A stretch of DNA of 64,000 bases, from contig NZ_WHNY01000060.1 in assembly GCF_013141695.1 (NCBI RefSeq), forward strand, positions 1 through 64,000. The letters are read 5' to 3'. Of this stretch, positions 9,886-19,674 are shown piece by piece. Within the stretch, counting starts at the first letter, position 1. Every line of letters starts with the position of its first letter. The notes under the pieces were generated by a model. That model searched no databases and was not told where the DNA came from. It saw nothing but the letters and a program-made list of their open reading frames with translations. This stretch comes from Paenibacillus plantarum. Lineage in GTDB: Bacteria; Bacillota; Bacilli; Paenibacillales; NBRC-103111. Both the position numbers and the translations under genes were made by a program.

Positions 9886-9925
9886 ACCCGACTTTGTCTG
9901 CTAGACGAAGTCGGGTCATCTTTAT
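9886..9925 (+). terminator. Terminator after the PL8 lyase
   Basis: ACCCGACTT (9886-9894) pairs with AAGTCGGGT (9908-9916), with a further GTCT/AGAC pairing inside and a T-rich tail. It separates the lyase transcript from the regulator gene. Confidence 0.75.
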
Positions 9926-9995
9926 TCTCAGAAAACTTGATTTTATAGGTATAACCGATTAAAATGCTCATTATTCCGTTAATGAGGTGATTGCC

Positions 9996-12308
9996 ATGCG
10001 CAAAATACTTACGAATTTTTGGAAGCGTTTTTTTCACCGTAAAACGATTTTTCGCAATATGATCACCTTGTCATTGTTCGCTGCGATTATTCCCGTTCTC
10101 GTTGTTGGGATAGGGAGTTATTTATATTCAGCCTCCGCTGTACAAAGTGAAGTGAATCAATCGAATGTTCGGATTTTAAATAACGTATCCTCGACGATCG
10201 ATTCGACGTTGGATCGGATTCAAAACAATGCGATTCAAATGCTGCTGGGCTATTTTTTTAGCTCAAATTTGACTGAACTGAAAAATACGAATTATGCGGG
10301 CTTCTATTCCCGCAGTTCAAGTGAATTATCTGCGCTGATGAATGGGAACAAAGAAGTTGGCGACGTTGCGATGTACGTGCCGGATGAAGGCTATTTGATC
10401 TCACCTATTTATGGGGGGAGGCGAATTGAAGGTATAGCAGAGCGCGAGGCGCTGCTGAAGGAGCTTGGGACCGATGATCAGATCAAATGGGTCAGTGGAC
10501 CTTATCCTTCAATACCAGGATATAACGACAATGGTGTAACGTTAATTGCCAAAATGCCGCTGCTTGCTAAACAGCCTATCGGGCTCATGTTTATACGGAT
10601 TAATGAAGAGCTGTTCCAAAATATTATGAAACGTTTTATTAGCTATAAAGGTGAACAGATGTTCATCTTGGACGACAAGGGAGCGCTTATTACCTCCATG
10701 GGTGGGAGTGAGGTTCCCCCAGGTTTATTTGATCGCGTTACTCAAAAGGGTTCCGAGCAGCGTTTCCAGTTCGCCTTTAATGGAATCGAATATATGGCGA
10801 CCCCGATTACTTCTTCTTTTAACAAATGGCAATATATCAATATGGTTCCGATCGATCAATTGAATGCGAAATCAAATGGGATTAAATTAATTACACTGGT
10901 CATTGTTCTTGTATGCTTGGTGTTGGGTGCACTCATTACGCTGTGGGGCACACGTCGTGTCTATCGTCCCATTCAGAATCTTGTCGCTTATGTCAAAGAC
11001 GGACAAACCGATGAAGTGGAAACCGATGAAGTGGGCTTCGTGCACAAACGATGGGCGGAGCTCAGTAGTACGGCTAATGACATGCAGCAACAACTTAGTG
11101 ACCAGCTGCCGCTTATTCGTGAAATCTTTGCTCTGCAGCTCTTGCAAGGGCGATTCCTTTATTATTCCGAGGATCAACTGGCCTCCATGCTTCGGAGGTA
11201 TAACGTGCCTGCAGATAAGGAAAGCATCGTCATCGTAATTGCTTTCGATTTGCAGTCAGAAGGAAAGGTTCGTTTCCAAGAAAATGACCGTGAGTTAATT
11301 GTTTTTGCTGTGAAAAATATAGCGAGTGAACTTATACAATCCCATGCGATGGAAGGCATAGGTATCAATCTGCTGAATGATCAGGTTGCTGTGTGGCTGT
11401 ATAGGGATCCGCTGCAAGCGGAAGATGATGAGTCCGACATCAAACAATTTGCCGAGCGATTGCGGCTGCTTGTATCTGACTATCTACATCTGCAGGTTAC
11501 GATTGGGCTTAGTGGAAAAAGCGAGCAAATTAGCGAGTTGCCTGAACTATACGAAGAGGCGCTGCTTGCGGTTCGTTCTCGTATCATCGTTGGTGGGAAT
11601 CAAGTCATAGCCCATACGAGTGGTAAAAGTCATTCCGACATGCATTATCGGTATCCGTTGGAAATCGAAACGCATTTTGAGAATTCGCTGCAGCTTGGCG
11701 ATCGTGATGAAGCGGTCAGGATGATGGATGAATTTGCAAAATCGATGGGCGCTGCGATTCAGAAGCCTGAGCTCATTCAAATGTCGTATTATCGACTGCT
11801 AACTGCTGCGATTCGTACGGCCTACATGCTCGGATTGGATACAGCTCAATTATTTGGCGAATCGAATGAAGATCCGTATCTTCATATCCGCAATATCAGT
11901 ACGACCTACGAACTGAATGCCTGGTTTAAAGAGCAATTGGTTGAACCCATTGTTGCTTATGTGCATGGCAAGCAGCATCAGGAGCATGAGCAGCTGATTG
12001 CGAAAGTAGTTCGGTATATGGAGGAGAACTACCATTTCGATTTGTCGTTGGATCAATGTGCACAAATTTGTGGATTGAGTCCGCAATATTTAAGCAAGCT
12101 GTTCAAAAAGAAAAAGGATCTCTCCTTTATTGAATATTTGACCAAGGTACGGATTGAGAAGTCCATTGAGTTGCTTCGTACGACGGATTTATCGGTGTCA
12201 GATGTGGCTGAGCGAGTTGGGTATCAGATGAAGAACTTTATCCGGGTATTTAAAAAGCAAATGGGTGTGACGCCAGGTCAATTCCGTGGATCAGACGAGG
12301 AAAATTAG
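9996..12308 (+). CDS. Membrane-bound AraC-family regulator with an extracellular sensor
   Basis: A 770-residue one-component regulator. Transmembrane helix 1 is at about residues 22-45, an extracytoplasmic sensor at 45-285, and helix 2 at about 288-310 (ITLVIVLVCLVLGALITLW). A long cytoplasmic linker follows. The C-terminal AraC HTH pair is at about 665-765 (LDQCAQICGLSPQYLSKLFKK and SVSDVAERVGYQMKNFIRVFK). A GTG three codons upstream is inside the ribosome binding site GAGGTGA; the ATG at 9996 is preferred. It lies between the lyase and the importer, which share promoter blocks, so it is the likely activator of both in response to breakdown products. Confidence 0.87.
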   Translation: MRKILTNFWKRFFHRKTIFRNMITLSLFAAIIPVLVVGIGSYLYSASAVQSEVNQSNVRILNNVSSTIDSTLDRIQNNAIQMLLGYFFSSNLTELKNTNYAGFYSRSSSELSALMNGNKEVGDVAMYVPDEGYLISPIYGGRRIEGIAEREALLKELGTDDQIKWVSGPYPSIPGYNDNGVTLIAKMPLLAKQPIGLMFIRINEELFQNIMKRFISYKGEQMFILDDKGALITSMGGSEVPPGLFDRVTQKGSEQRFQFAFNGIEYMATPITSSFNKWQYINMVPIDQLNAKSNGIKLITLVIVLVCLVLGALITLWGTRRVYRPIQNLVAYVKDGQTDEVETDEVGFVHKRWAELSSTANDMQQQLSDQLPLIREIFALQLLQGRFLYYSEDQLASMLRRYNVPADKESIVIVIAFDLQSEGKVRFQENDRELIVFAVKNIASELIQSHAMEGIGINLLNDQVAVWLYRDPLQAEDDESDIKQFAERLRLLVSDYLHLQVTIGLSGKSEQISELPELYEEALLAVRSRIIVGGNQVIAHTSGKSHSDMHYRYPLEIETHFENSLQLGDRDEAVRMMDEFAKSMGAAIQKPELIQMSYYRLLTAAIRTAYMLGLDTAQLFGESNEDPYLHIRNISTTYELNAWFKEQLVEPIVAYVHGKQHQEHEQLIAKVVRYMEENYHFDLSLDQCAQICGLSPQYLSKLFKKKKDLSFIEYLTKVRIEKSIELLRTTDLSVSDVAERVGYQMKNFIRVFKKQMGVTPGQFRGSDEEN

Positions 12309-12365
12309 AATGCCCAAAAATCGTTATATGGATTCAGTATGAAGCAAAAAATGAGGAAAATAGGA

Positions 12366-12401
12366 AGAGAAACCGCGTAGTTACGGGGTTTCTCTTTTTT
12401 T
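12366..12401 (+). terminator. Terminator after the AraC regulator
   Basis: AGAGAAACC pairs perfectly with GGTTTCTCT and is followed by a T run. It is closely related in sequence to the terminator at 5787-5820 and stands at nearly the same distance from the downstream promoter blocks. Confidence 0.8.
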
Positions 12402-12426
12402 GTCTTGCGGGAAAAGCGTGAATAAG

Positions 12427-12465
12427 AATTGGTCATTGTTCCTAATACTTCCGATCAGGTACGAT
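12427..12465 (+). promoter_or_regulatory. Promoter of the polysaccharide importer operon
   Basis: TTGTTC (12436-12441), 18 bp, TACGAT (12460-12465). AATTGGTCATTGT (12427-12439) and TCAGGTACGATCG are identical to the blocks in front of the PL8 gene, while the bases between them have diverged. This pattern suggests that the two conserved blocks are held by selection. Confidence 0.65.
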
Positions 12466-12510
12466 CGTTTCAAGCAAAACAACGAGATGCCAACGCAATA
12501 ATGAGAGGTG

Positions 12511-13503
12511 ATGACATTGTCACATAGTCAGGTGGAACAGTTTCAGAAAGCGATCCCGAGTGGACTCGAAGAAAGAAAGACATCTAAGAAATCAGGAGTG
12601 CACGAGTGGCAGGTCGCGCTAAAGCGTGACAAATATCTATATCTATTGGCAGCGCCAGGATTACTATTTTTCCTCATATTCAAGTATGTACCGTTATGGG
12701 GATTATTGCTTGCTTTTCAAAATTACTCTCCTTATTTAGGTTTCTGGGATAGCGAATGGGTTGGATTGAAATACTTTCATGAGTTTTTCACGAATCCCGA
12801 TTTTATGCTGTTGTTTCGAAATACGATGGCGATCTCACTTCTAAATATCGTGTTTTTCTTCCCCATTCCCATTGTGGTTTCCTTATTGCTGAATGAGGTG
12901 AAGAGTTTACCCTTTAAGAAATTCGTTCAAACGGTCATCTATTTGCCCCATTTCTTATCATGGGTGATCATCGTCGGTATTTGTTTCCTGATTCTGGGCC
13001 AAAGCAGCGGGGTCATTAATCAATTAATCGTTGAGTTCGGCGGGCATAAGATTGAATTCCTATCGGAGCCCAATTATTTCTGGGCCATGCTCACAGCTCA
13101 AAGTATCTGGAAGGAAGCAGGTTGGGGGACGATCATCTTCCTGGCTGCCCTTGCAGGGATTAACTCAGAGCTCTATGAAGCAGCGCAAATTGATGGTGCG
13201 ACAAGATGGCAGCAGATGAGGAATGTTACGATTCCCGGCATCAAAAGCACGATTATTGTTTTGTTAATCCTACGTTTAGGTCAAGTCATGGATGTAGGCT
13301 TTGAACAAATATTCCTTATGGCAAGCGGACCCGTATCGCAGGTGGCTGACGTATTTGATACGTATGCCTACCGCGTTGGTATTCAACAAGGTCGGTTCAG
13401 CTATGCCACGGTTGCTGGATTGTTCAAATCAGTTGTAGGACTCATACTGGTTGTTTCAGCAAACCGTGTAGCCAAGAAGTTCGGGGAGGAGGGACTTTAC
13501 TAA
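12511..13503 (+). CDS. Carbohydrate ABC transporter permease, LplB type
   Basis: A permease of about 330 residues with six predicted membrane helices. Its EAA loop (EAAQIDGATRWQQM) contacts the ATPase. Members of this family import oligosaccharides with a YtcP-type partner and an LplA/YtcQ-type lipoprotein, and the ATPase is usually encoded elsewhere; none is present here. The start is uncertain: GTG 12508 and ATG 12511 overlap the ribosome binding site GAGAGGTG, and the TTG at 12517 has the better spacing. It is followed after one base by the second permease. Confidence 0.9.
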   Translation: MTLSHSQVEQFQKAIPSGLEERKTSKKSGVHEWQVALKRDKYLYLLAAPGLLFFLIFKYVPLWGLLLAFQNYSPYLGFWDSEWVGLKYFHEFFTNPDFMLLFRNTMAISLLNIVFFFPIPIVVSLLLNEVKSLPFKKFVQTVIYLPHFLSWVIIVGICFLILGQSSGVINQLIVEFGGHKIEFLSEPNYFWAMLTAQSIWKEAGWGTIIFLAALAGINSELYEAAQIDGATRWQQMRNVTIPGIKSTIIVLLILRLGQVMDVGFEQIFLMASGPVSQVADVFDTYAYRVGIQQGRFSYATVAGLFKSVVGLILVVSANRVAKKFGEEGLY

Positions 13504-13504
13504 T

Positions 13505-14383
13505 ATGGATAATCAGATGGGTTCTAAGATATTTAATGTCCTAAACTATACGGTATTAACGATTATTGGACTTGTTACACTACTGCCTTTCATTTATGTT
13601 GTGATCATTTCATTTACCGATCCTACGGAATACTTGACGAAGTCGCTGGTCCTGATTCCTGAGAAATGGAGCTTATCTGCCTACGAGTACATTTTCTCCA
13701 CGAACGCATTCGTTCATGCGATGGGGATAAGCGGAATACTCGCTGTGTTCGGTACCTTACTAAGCTTAATTGTTACAAGTGCGCTAGCCTATGTGCTATC
13801 TCGCAAACGATTGAAAGGGAAGAAGTTCTTCCTTGTAGCGATCCTCATGACTATGTTGTTCAATCCGGGCATGATTCCGAACTATCTGCTCGTGGATAGT
13901 CTTGGTTTAATGGATTCCATTTGGGCACTGATCTTGCCGGCATTGACTAGTGCGTGGTACGTCTTCCTAATGAAAAATTTTTATCAAGAGATACCAGACG
14001 AACTAGAGGAAGCTGCCAAAATGGATGGATGCTCGGATATCGGCGTATTCTTTCGCATTATGCTGCCGATCTCCGTCTCAGCCCTTGCCGCTTTCGGGTT
14101 ATTCTACGCTGTAGCGTATTGGAACACGTACTTTAGTGGCGTACTTTACATCAATAGTGATAGCTTGCGTCCGTTACAGGTACTCCTTCAAATGTTGCTC
14201 ATCTCTGCATCGCAAATGGCTGATCCTTCGATGGCTGCTATGTTGGAAAGTGAACGTACCGTGCCACCACAGGTGATCAAGATGGCTGCCGTTGTAATCT
14301 CTTCCTTACCGATTGTCATGGTGTATCCGTTCTTACAGAAATATTTTGTTAAGGGTATGATGGTTGGTTCTGTGAAGGGGTGA
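13505..14383 (+). CDS. Carbohydrate ABC transporter permease, YtcP/LplC type
   Basis: A 292-residue partner permease with six membrane helices. Its EAA motif is EEAAKMDGCSDIGVFFRIMLP, and the family-typical C-terminus YFVKGMMVGSVKG is present. The start ATG lies one base after the LplB-type stop and follows GGAGGGA. It forms the membrane channel with the preceding gene and is translationally coupled to it. Confidence 0.9.
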   Translation: MDNQMGSKIFNVLNYTVLTIIGLVTLLPFIYVVIISFTDPTEYLTKSLVLIPEKWSLSAYEYIFSTNAFVHAMGISGILAVFGTLLSLIVTSALAYVLSRKRLKGKKFFLVAILMTMLFNPGMIPNYLLVDSLGLMDSIWALILPALTSAWYVFLMKNFYQEIPDELEEAAKMDGCSDIGVFFRIMLPISVSALAAFGLFYAVAYWNTYFSGVLYINSDSLRPLQVLLQMLLISASQMADPSMAAMLESERTVPPQVIKMAAVVISSLPIVMVYPFLQKYFVKGMMVGSVKG

Positions 14384-14482
14384 GAGAACTGTACGGAGAG
14401 GGGTGATTCAGGCAGGGAAGTATTGGACATGCAGGTTGATATTTCGAATTGTATAATAAGCATATAAACGGGAGGTCTTTAC

Positions 14483-16030
14483 ATGAAACCAATGGTTAAA
14501 AAATTGGCAGTACTCTTAACAGCAACAGGGCTAGTCGCTTCGTTAGCGGCTTGTGGTAAAGCGAATGAAGCTGGGCCAGCAAGTTCTTCAGCAGCGAGTA
14601 CAACTGCAGCATCAGCTAAACCTGCGGCACCGGCGGATATTTCCATCACGACACTTGCTTTCGCTGCTGCACCTACAGGTGAGTTGGAAGCAGTGAAAAA
14701 GCTGAATGAGAAGCTAAACGTCAACCTAAAGTTAAATTGGATTCCAGCAGCCCAAATTTCAGAAAAATTGAATGCACTTCTTGCTTCCCGCGATTTGCCT
14801 GATGTCCTATTCGTAGAAGATTTTAACTTAACGCCTGCCTTCTTGAATGCGATTGATCAAGGCGCTTTCTGGGATCTAGGCCCTTATATCAAAAACTATC
14901 CAAACTTAGCTAAATATCCAGAAAACGTATATAAGAATGCTTCTTTGAAAGGCAAACTGTACTCCCTTCCACGTGTAAGACCGTTGGATGGCCACGAGTC
15001 CATGCTAATTCGTAAAGATTGGTTGGATAAGCTAGGCCTACAACAACCGAAAACGATGGATGAGCTGGCTACAGTTCTCGAAGCCTTCGCACAGAAAGAT
15101 CCAGACGGCAACGGCAAACCAGATACTTATGGTGCAGTCATTCCAGGATCACCTGGACCTGCTAGTTATCTGCTCTCCATGTTTGGCACGGGCACGAAGT
15201 GGAAAGAAGAGAACGGCAGTCTCATCCCGTATTGGTATACACCACAAGCCAAAGAAGCGCTGGCTTTCTGGAATAAATCATTTAAAGCAGGCGGTATTCT
15301 TCCTGATTTCCCTGTTCTCAAGGCAGCACAAATTAAAGATATGCTCGTTCAGGGCAAAGCAGGTGTAGCATTTGCCAACGTGATTGATGCCTATAAATAC
15401 AACTTGGAGTTGCAAAAGGTAAATCCGCAAGCGAACCTTATTGCTGTGGAATTACCAAAAGCACCAGATGGCAAAGCTTATTATGAGCAAGCAAGTGGTT
15501 ATTATGGACAATTCCTGATCAATAAGAAATCGGTTGATGAGGCGAAGCTGAAGAAAATCCTAGAAGTCTATGATTATACTGCTTCGGTTGAAGGTTATAA
15601 TCTTGCTACTTACGGCATCCAAGATGTTGACTATAAAGTGAAGCCTGACGGAAGCGTTGAGCAAACCGAAGAAGGCAAGAAAAAAGGATATTCCGGTGAT
15701 ACGACAGGCCAATGGGTAACCGGCTACTTTGATAAATATTCGAGAGCCAAAATCTCAGGTATTCCGATGGATGTTTACGAAGCCAATAAAAAAGTGGTTG
15801 ATGCGATTTCCTCTATCACAGATCCGACTTACGGCTTAATGAAGTCAGCGCCATTTAAGGAAAAGGGAGCAGACTGGGATAAAAAGCTGAACGATATGAT
15901 GGTTAATGTGGTTTTTGGCAAAAACACGCTTGAAGATTGGGATAAACTGGTGAAACAGTTCAAAGATGATCCAAGCTTCCAACAGCATCTTAAAGAAACG
16001 AACGAGTTCTACAAAGAAAAATCCAAATAA
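14483..16030 (+). CDS. Extracellular solute-binding lipoprotein of the polysaccharide importer
   Basis: A 515-residue lipoprotein. The signal peptide ends in the lipobox LAAC at Cys24, followed by a Ser/Ala-rich linker. The rest is the bilobal family-1-like binding protein fold used with LplB/YtcP permeases. The start follows GGGAGG. A TATAAT-like box in the 99-bp gap before it may provide a secondary promoter. The ligand is probably an oligosaccharide released by the PL8 lyase or another fucosylated glycan, judged from context only. Confidence 0.88.
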   Translation: MKPMVKKLAVLLTATGLVASLAACGKANEAGPASSSAASTTAASAKPAAPADISITTLAFAAAPTGELEAVKKLNEKLNVNLKLNWIPAAQISEKLNALLASRDLPDVLFVEDFNLTPAFLNAIDQGAFWDLGPYIKNYPNLAKYPENVYKNASLKGKLYSLPRVRPLDGHESMLIRKDWLDKLGLQQPKTMDELATVLEAFAQKDPDGNGKPDTYGAVIPGSPGPASYLLSMFGTGTKWKEENGSLIPYWYTPQAKEALAFWNKSFKAGGILPDFPVLKAAQIKDMLVQGKAGVAFANVIDAYKYNLELQKVNPQANLIAVELPKAPDGKAYYEQASGYYGQFLINKKSVDEAKLKKILEVYDYTASVEGYNLATYGIQDVDYKVKPDGSVEQTEEGKKKGYSGDTTGQWVTGYFDKYSRAKISGIPMDVYEANKKVVDAISSITDPTYGLMKSAPFKEKGADWDKKLNDMMVNVVFGKNTLEDWDKLVKQFKDDPSFQQHLKETNEFYKEKSK

Positions 16031-16049
16031 GTCTGATGCATGGAAAAGG

Positions 16050-16089
16050 ACCCGATCGTGCCTGTTGATGGCGTGGTCGGGTTTCTTTT
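16050..16089 (+). terminator. Terminator between the binding protein and GH95 genes
   Basis: ACCCGATC pairs with GGTCGGGT, followed by TTTCTTTT. It probably lowers expression of the downstream enzymes relative to the binding protein, since no new promoter was recognised before the GH95 gene. Confidence 0.65.
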
Positions 16090-16109
16090 CAAAAAGAAGG
16101 GTGATCCTT

Positions 16110-18440
16110 ATGAGTCGGCAACAGCTGAAGTTATGGTATCGGAGGCCTGCAGAGAACTGGGTAAACGCTCTTCCAGTAGGGAATGGCAAGCTTGGGGCTA
16201 TGATATTCGGCAGAGTGGAGCAAGAAAGGATTCAAATCAATGAAGATTCCCTCTGGTATGGCGGGCCCAAGATGAGGGAGCAACCTGACGCCCATAAGCA
16301 TCTTGAGGAAATTCGTAGGCTAATGTTCGAGGGCAAGCCGCAGGATGCTGAGTATTTGGCACGTATGGCGATGACACCAGGGCCCAAATTCTTTGCCCCC
16401 TATCAAACCCTAGGTGATATAAACCTTTATTTTCGACAAACAAATGGGGAAACCACCAACTATAGGCGTGAACTGGATTTGCCGACGGGTATTGCTACAA
16501 CTTCATTTACCTTGGACGGGACGACGTATCACAGGGAGATCTTCGCAAGTGCGATTGATCAGGTGCTTGTTATTCGTTTAAGCTCGGATCGATCTGGCGC
16601 AATCAGCTTCTCAACGAATGTGAGCCGACGTCCATTTGAAGGCACGTCAGGTAGAGAAGGTGCGGAAAGTATCGTTATGCAAGGGCAATGCGGGCCGGAT
16701 GGCGTTCAGTATACAACGGTTTTGAAGGCCGTAGCAGAAGGTGGGAACGTGCAGATTATTGGCGATTTCGTCTCTGTGGAAGCGGTAGACAGTGTTACTT
16801 TGTATGTGGCAGCTGCAACGACGTTTCGGCACCAAGACCCCCGTTCCGTGTGCCAAGCTAGAATTGAAAGTGGTGTTAGTAAAGGGTTCGAGGCCATTCG
16901 AGAGGATCATGTGAAGGATCATCGTTCATTGTTTGAACGTGTCCAATTAGAGATTGAGGATTCCAATGAAGCTGAATTGAAAGCTTTGCCAACGGATGAA
17001 AGATTAGCCAGAGTCCAGGATGGCCAAGCGGATCACGGACTCATTTCGTTATTCTTTCAATATGGTCGTTACTTGCTTATGGGCAGCTCAAGACCAGGCT
17101 CGCTGCCAGCCAATTTGCAAGGCATATGGAATGAGAGTCACACGCCCCCTTGGGAAAGCGATTATCATTTGAACATTAATTTACAAATGAACTATTGGCC
17201 GGCTGAAGTGTGCAATTTGGCTGAATGTCATGAGCCGGTATTCGATTTGATGGATCGGTTGCTTGAGAACGGGCGAAAGACAGCTAGGGAGATTTACGGT
17301 GCCAGAGGCTTTGTGGCGCACCACGCCACGAATCTGTGGGCGGAGACTGACATATGCGGCATTTATGTGCCTGCTATTTTCTGGCCGATGGGCGGGGCAT
17401 GGATGTCCTTGCACTTGTGGGAGCACTATCGTTTTGGTGGAGATAGGGATTTTCTAGGTTCAAGAGCGTACCCGATTATGAAGGAGGCAGCGCTGTTTTT
17501 TCTTGATTTTCTCATTAAGGATGAGCAAGGTCGTCTGGTCACAGTTCCTTCTCTTTCGCTGGAAAATACATATCGCTTGCCGAATGGCAATGAAGGCGTT
17601 CTAAGTATTGGACCATCGATGGATTCGCAAATTATTCATACCCTTTTGGCAGCTTGTATAGAGTCGGGGATGATTCTAGATACGGATAAGGAATTTCTCG
17701 AAGAGCTAGAACAAGTAAGGAGGCGATTACCGGAACCCGCAATTGGGAAACATGGTCAATTGATGGAATGGGCGGTCGATTATGAGGAAGTGGAGCTCGG
17801 TCACCGCCACATCTCACATTTGTTTGCCCTGCATCCAGGTGAGCAGATTACTGTACATCATACGCCAAGGTTAGCTGAGGCTGCTCGACGTACGCTAGAG
17901 AGGCGGCTTGCATACGGAGGTGGGCACACAGGGTGGAGCCGCGCATGGATCATCAACTTCTGGGCGAGATTGCATGATGGCGAGCAAGCCTACATTAATT
18001 TGATGGAGCTGCTTAGTCATTCTGTACATACGAGTTTATTGGGCGACCATCCTCCTTTCCAAATTGATGGCAATTTTGGCGGTACAGCGGCTATCGCAGA
18101 AATGCTCCTCCAATCTCACAGGGATGAAATCTTGCTTCTTCCAGCCTTGCCGAAAGCATGGCGTCATGGCCGAGTTAGCGGCTTGCGCGCGCGGGGCGGC
18201 TTCGAGGTTGAGATCCAGTGGCAAGATGGCCAGCTGAAAGTAGCCGTGCTGCATGCCACACAGGATGGCTTGTGTACAATCCGAAGCGAATCACCCCTTG
18301 TGATCAGTAGGGAGGAAGGGGATGTGCTGGTGGTGAACTCTATAGATGGTTCGGTTTATTGCTTTACGGCAGAGGCAGGAATAAGGTATTCGGTTCAATG
18401 CGCTAATATAGACTATTCAATTCCTTCTACATGGAAATAA
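16110..18440 (+). CDS. GH95 alpha-L-fucosidase (or alpha-L-galactosidase)
   Basis: A 776-residue cytoplasmic glycosidase (no signal peptide) that acts by inversion, usually on alpha-1,2-fucosyl ends. The N-terminal beta domain starts WYRRPAENWVNALPVGNGKLGA. The (alpha/alpha)6 domain carries Asn355 and Asn357 (LNINLQMNYW), Glu485 (PSLSLENTYR) and Asp653 (FQIDGNFGG), which match Asn421, Asn423, Glu566 and Asp766 of the Bifidobacterium AfcA enzyme. The upstream in-frame extension overlaps the binding-protein gene and terminator. The ATG at 16110 follows AAGGGTGA and is preferred. It is co-directional with a metallophosphoesterase and a GH29 gene. Confidence 0.9.
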   Translation: MSRQQLKLWYRRPAENWVNALPVGNGKLGAMIFGRVEQERIQINEDSLWYGGPKMREQPDAHKHLEEIRRLMFEGKPQDAEYLARMAMTPGPKFFAPYQTLGDINLYFRQTNGETTNYRRELDLPTGIATTSFTLDGTTYHREIFASAIDQVLVIRLSSDRSGAISFSTNVSRRPFEGTSGREGAESIVMQGQCGPDGVQYTTVLKAVAEGGNVQIIGDFVSVEAVDSVTLYVAAATTFRHQDPRSVCQARIESGVSKGFEAIREDHVKDHRSLFERVQLEIEDSNEAELKALPTDERLARVQDGQADHGLISLFFQYGRYLLMGSSRPGSLPANLQGIWNESHTPPWESDYHLNINLQMNYWPAEVCNLAECHEPVFDLMDRLLENGRKTAREIYGARGFVAHHATNLWAETDICGIYVPAIFWPMGGAWMSLHLWEHYRFGGDRDFLGSRAYPIMKEAALFFLDFLIKDEQGRLVTVPSLSLENTYRLPNGNEGVLSIGPSMDSQIIHTLLAACIESGMILDTDKEFLEELEQVRRRLPEPAIGKHGQLMEWAVDYEEVELGHRHISHLFALHPGEQITVHHTPRLAEAARRTLERRLAYGGGHTGWSRAWIINFWARLHDGEQAYINLMELLSHSVHTSLLGDHPPFQIDGNFGGTAAIAEMLLQSHRDEILLLPALPKAWRHGRVSGLRARGGFEVEIQWQDGQLKVAVLHATQDGLCTIRSESPLVISREEGDVLVVNSIDGSVYCFTAEAGIRYSVQCANIDYSIPSTWK

Positions 18441-18452
18441 GGAGAGGAAGAA

Positions 18453-19634
18453 ATGGTGAAGAAACCAAGTCTCAAGTTCGTCGTCTTAACAGATACCCAT
18501 ATTAAAGCGAATTTAGAGGGGACTGAAGCCCAGAATTTTGATCGGGCGCTTAAGGATATCTTGGCAACTTCCCCTGATTGTCACGGGATCATGCATGTCG
18601 GTGATATCACGGACAATGGGGAGCGAGCGGAATTTGAGATCGTGGAGCAGATTTGGAAAGCTAATATGGAGGGGCTGCCGCCAATCCATTTTACTTACGG
18701 CAATCATGATGTGCGTTGGAAAGATCTTGATAGGCAGATGTCGTTATTTAAAGATCATACGGGGATTCACCATGCTTACTATGACTTGTGGTTGGAAGGG
18801 TATCATTTTATATTCCTCGGCACTGAAATTGGCTTGAAAGACTGCGCTTATTTATCAGAGACCCAGCTCAAGTGGTTAGATCAAAAGTTGTCCGAACATG
18901 AATTGGCGGAGAAGCCGGCGTTTATTTTTGTTCATGAGCCCCTATTGAATACGGTCGCTGGCTCCCAAAATGAGTTTGGATGGAATGGGATCAGGCAGGA
19001 CGCAGAATTAAAGACGATTCTAGCCAAACACCCGCAATCCATTGTCTTTACCGGTCACACGCACTGGGAGCTAGGCGCCAAGGAGACCATGTATAACAAG
19101 AAGTATGCAACCCTGTTTAATGCGGCTTCTGTCGCTTATTTATGGACGGATGATGACGTCTTGAAAGAGGGCTCGCAGGGTTTTTTTGTTGAAGTTTATG
19201 AGGACAGGGTTATTGTAAAAGGAAGAGATTTCTCCTCGAAATCGTGGGTTACTGATGCGGAATATACGGTACAACTGCCAGTGACCATTCCGGTGGTGGA
19301 TCTGACTGTAGATCCGGATTGTACTCTTCGTAATCCTGCAATGAATATGAACAAGTCTCACTTTCAGCCAAATGAACAAATTGAGGTTACTTATGTAGGT
19401 TCGCTAAGAGAAGATGCCTTCGGCATTTATCGAAGAGGAGCTAAACCGAGTGAGACAGAACCGATAAGTCCTATGGTCCACGTACAGACCAAAACGTTCG
19501 GCCAGCCAGATGGCAAGTTGATTTTCAGTGATCTGGATCTTCCAGTTGGAAGTTACGATATGATTTATTTGGGTGAAACGCTGAATACAGAACTCACTCG
19601 TTTGCCATTCGATGTAGTGGTAGAAGCAAAATAA
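18453..19634 (+). CDS. Calcineurin-like metallophosphoesterase in the fucosidase operon
   Basis: A 393-residue cytoplasmic phosphoesterase. Metal ligands stand in DTH (near residue 13), GDITDNGE (about 51-58), YGNHD (about 83-87), HEP and GHTH (about 200). The last roughly 100 residues form an extra beta-rich domain. It starts 12 bp after the GH95 gene behind GGAGAGGAAG. Its place between two fucosidases suggests removal of a phosphate or phosphodiester substituent from the imported glycan; this is inference from position. Confidence 0.85.
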   Translation: MVKKPSLKFVVLTDTHIKANLEGTEAQNFDRALKDILATSPDCHGIMHVGDITDNGERAEFEIVEQIWKANMEGLPPIHFTYGNHDVRWKDLDRQMSLFKDHTGIHHAYYDLWLEGYHFIFLGTEIGLKDCAYLSETQLKWLDQKLSEHELAEKPAFIFVHEPLLNTVAGSQNEFGWNGIRQDAELKTILAKHPQSIVFTGHTHWELGAKETMYNKKYATLFNAASVAYLWTDDDVLKEGSQGFFVEVYEDRVIVKGRDFSSKSWVTDAEYTVQLPVTIPVVDLTVDPDCTLRNPAMNMNKSHFQPNEQIEVTYVGSLREDAFGIYRRGAKPSETEPISPMVHVQTKTFGQPDGKLIFSDLDLPVGSYDMIYLGETLNTELTRLPFDVVVEAK

Positions 19635-19674
19635 GCAGAAGATGAATTTATTACATGTGAGGAGCAATTTAGGG

